17,098 nt of DNA. It comes from Psilocybe azurescens (taxonomy: Eukaryota > Basidiomycota > Agaricomycetes > Agaricales > Agrocybaceae). Positions 15,671 through 17,098 of the stretch are shown here, piece after piece. Positions within the stretch are counted from its first letter, which is position 1. The number at the start of each line of letters is the position of its first letter. The translations under genes were made by a program, and so were the position numbers. The notes beneath the pieces are model-generated. The model did no database searches. It saw nothing but the letters and a program-made list of their open reading frames with translations, and was not told the DNA's origin. The stretch spans positions 1 through 17,098 of the forward strand of contig JAJIRX010000445.1 in NCBI GenBank assembly GCA_023853785.1, read 5' to 3'.

Positions 15671-16197
15671 CTACCGTAATTTGTCCCGTGTGAAATAATA
15701 AAGGCTTTGAACTCGGGATTTTCCAGTTATTTGTGTTTGCAGCGGCCAGGAATACTCTTTAATGTCTAGAATGTAATGTTTTTCAGCCCAGCACACGAAT
15801 TCTTTTCCCATTTTCATGCTTTCAAGTGCGTACTGGGTTCCTGTGAATAATCGTGGAAAGGTGGAAAGGTTAATGACTCGCCAACTCGCAGGAAATTTGC
15901 GGACAGTGCATAGCCTTCGCCTTGCTCAGAACTGAACACTTGGAAGTTGGATCTTGAAATGGGTACAACGAAGAGCAAAAGAATAAATATCAACTAACTA
16001 GCAAGGTTACTTGCATGATCTCGATGTTGACATTTGAAGACGCCAGACCAGTCTTGGGATCGGTAATTCCACCATATTTTTCTGAAATAGAAACGGAAGG
16101 AGGAATCTTAGACAAATATAAGTAGCGAGGATTAAAGCACCCACGAAAGTCATTAAAAACTCATCCGGATCTTTACGCTGTCGAGAACGTCACACAC
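15671..16197 (-). pseudogene. Possible four-exon gene remnant, unknown family
   Basis: On the minus strand, exon-like segments at 16145-16197, 16011-16081, 15886-15931 and 15671-15840 are separated by intron candidates. These are 16082-16144 (63 nt, GTGGGT...TTTCAG), 15932-16010 (79 nt, GTAACC...TTCAG) and 15841-15885 (45 nt, GTTGGC...TCACAG). Phases agree across the last three exons. Readable text includes KYGGITDPKTGLASSNVNIE and, in the last exon, QYALESMKMGKEFVCWAEK then HYILDIKEYSWPL. The third exon has a TGA where CGA would fit, and the first exon reads best one frame off (KDPDEFLMTF). I do not recognise the protein. The splice pattern and composition favour a degraded real gene over chance. 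Confidence 0.4.
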
Positions 16198-16543
16198 CTG
16201 CAATTCAAACAAGGCTATATTAAGACAGTGGGATGGGATTGTGGGATCTTTCGATGGGATTGACGACCTCGAGTTAGGACGGAGTTTCGAGGTTGGCGTG
16301 CACTGCACGCTCTCACTGATGTTGCCCGCCACCCGCCTTGCTTTTTACGTCTATAGGGCTCATCTAGTCATAGTGTAACTAGGTAAATAGCTTTTAATAC
16401 AATATCGAGTCATCGATTAGGTAAAGATTAGGTCGTTGAAATGCACATACTTCTACCTTCATTATAAGTGCCCCACGAAGTCTGACTGATATTGTATCAA
16501 GGGCACGTTGCGCACTGCAATTAAGATTTGTTTGGCAAATTAA
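16198..16543. other. Spacer between two gene remnants
   Basis: No open frame of interest. It contains a perfect 15-nt palindrome GCGTGCA-C-TGCACGC at 16296-16310 and a GGGATGGGATTGTGGGATC run near 16230. It lies between divergent remnants and could include an old promoter region, but no core element is evident. Confidence 0.4.
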
Positions 16544-17092
16544 ATTCGAAATCAGCAAAACATACACCTCATGTTTCTCATTAAAAATGACATTATAAAT
16601 TTGAAGTTTTTGGAAATTCGGGATATTGTACTAATGACACAAATGTTGCAGACTGAGCTTGCTGCTCGGAATGCTAAAACTCTCCAGAAACGAAGCCCTA
16701 TCCGACGCAATTTCGCAGTACAGAAAATGAAAGCTGTAGGCAACGTTCGTACTCAGTATGAATCCTTAGAGATTTAGGTTGAAGAATTGGCTCAGAAGTG
16801 TCATAAATCGTTTGAAATAACAGCTGAGCCAACAAGAAATTTGAAGCAACCTAACTATATGTCTATGTTATCAATGCAAGTACAAGACTTGTGAGAGGAG
16901 AAGGAATAACTCGAAAAGAAAGCTTGCAGTAAATTTAACTATGGAAACGCCTGGCAGTTGGAGGCGTCTAAGTTAAAGGATGAAATGAAGAATCTGAAGA
17001 ACAGCGAGCTTGAGAATGCCCAAGGACATCATACCCGTCGAGCACTGACTCCTTTCAGCCGCTTTTTTGTACTTTTCCTTCATGACCTTTAA
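16544..17092 (+). pseudogene. Coiled-coil protein remnant with three in-frame stops
   Basis: One frame runs from 16544 to TAA at 17090-17092, interrupted only by TAG (16775-16777), TGA (16892-16894) and TAA (16907-16909). The text is charged and heptad-like: MTQMLQTELAARNAKTLQK, VEELAQKCHKSFEITAE, then ASKLKDEMKNLKNSELENAQ after the stops. This suggests a long coiled coil, perhaps of an SMC, myosin-tail or kinetochore type, which cannot be distinguished here. Frame persistence over about 180 codons with no indel argues that it was coding until recently. All three stops can arise by single C-to-T changes from CAG, CGA and CAA. The tail after about 17040 (RRALTPFSRFFVLFL) is unlike the rest and probably foreign or inverted. 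Confidence 0.55.
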
Positions 17093-17098
17093 GTTTAA

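Noticed and set aside
16552..16743. Minus-strand frame of 63 codons
   Set aside because: Antisense to the coiled-coil remnant, whose frame continues much further on the plus strand.

Overview
The window looks like a repeat-rich, gene-poor stretch of a filamentous fungal genome, most likely a basidiomycete of the Agaricomycetes. The evidence is a chromodomain-bearing Ty3/gypsy retrotransposon, a Tc1/pogo-like DDE transposase with introns of about 60 nt (one with a TACTAAC branch site), and many foldback elements in AT-rich spacer DNA. There is no bacterial gene organisation. The taxonomic call is inference from family resemblance, not from a marker gene.

Positions 1-6096 are the 5' part of one Ty3/gypsy element read on the minus strand. 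Its 447-bp 5' LTR is at 5650-6096, followed leftward by gag, protease, reverse transcriptase/RNase H, integrase with GPY/F and chromodomain, then two further small ORFs that run off the left edge. Frameshifts and stops break almost every domain. The catalytic and metal-binding signatures are still readable, so the copy is dead but fairly young. The LTR has a TATA box and a putative mRNA start whose first 11 bases are perfectly complementary to the sequence 1 nt inside the LTR. This is the layout of Tf1/sushi-type self-primed retrotransposons.

Positions 6097-8850 have no convincing gene. They hold GGTCTGG and GGCCTGG word-built hairpins, a roughly 98-bp-period tandem repeat and a diverged duplication of about 0.2-0.3 kb. 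Positions 9019-9661 and 11446-11720 hold three copies of one foldback family with TA/GGGAATGGCA-like ends and GGGTA-rich arms; two of them lie in tandem. The DNA between them is mostly unassigned, with two good intron-like segments near 11200-11378.

Positions 12000-13111 contain a degenerate repeat block, a strong hairpin, and a 5'-truncated, frameshifted DDE transposase with two introns. A possible copia-type solo LTR lies at 13782-13937.

Positions 13940-17098 carry decayed coding remnants without recognised families. They are two short open frames near 14 kb, a possible four-exon gene remnant on the minus strand (15671-16197), and a coiled-coil pseudogene on the plus strand (16544-17092) with three in-frame stops. 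No intact host gene, tRNA, rRNA or CRISPR array is supported.
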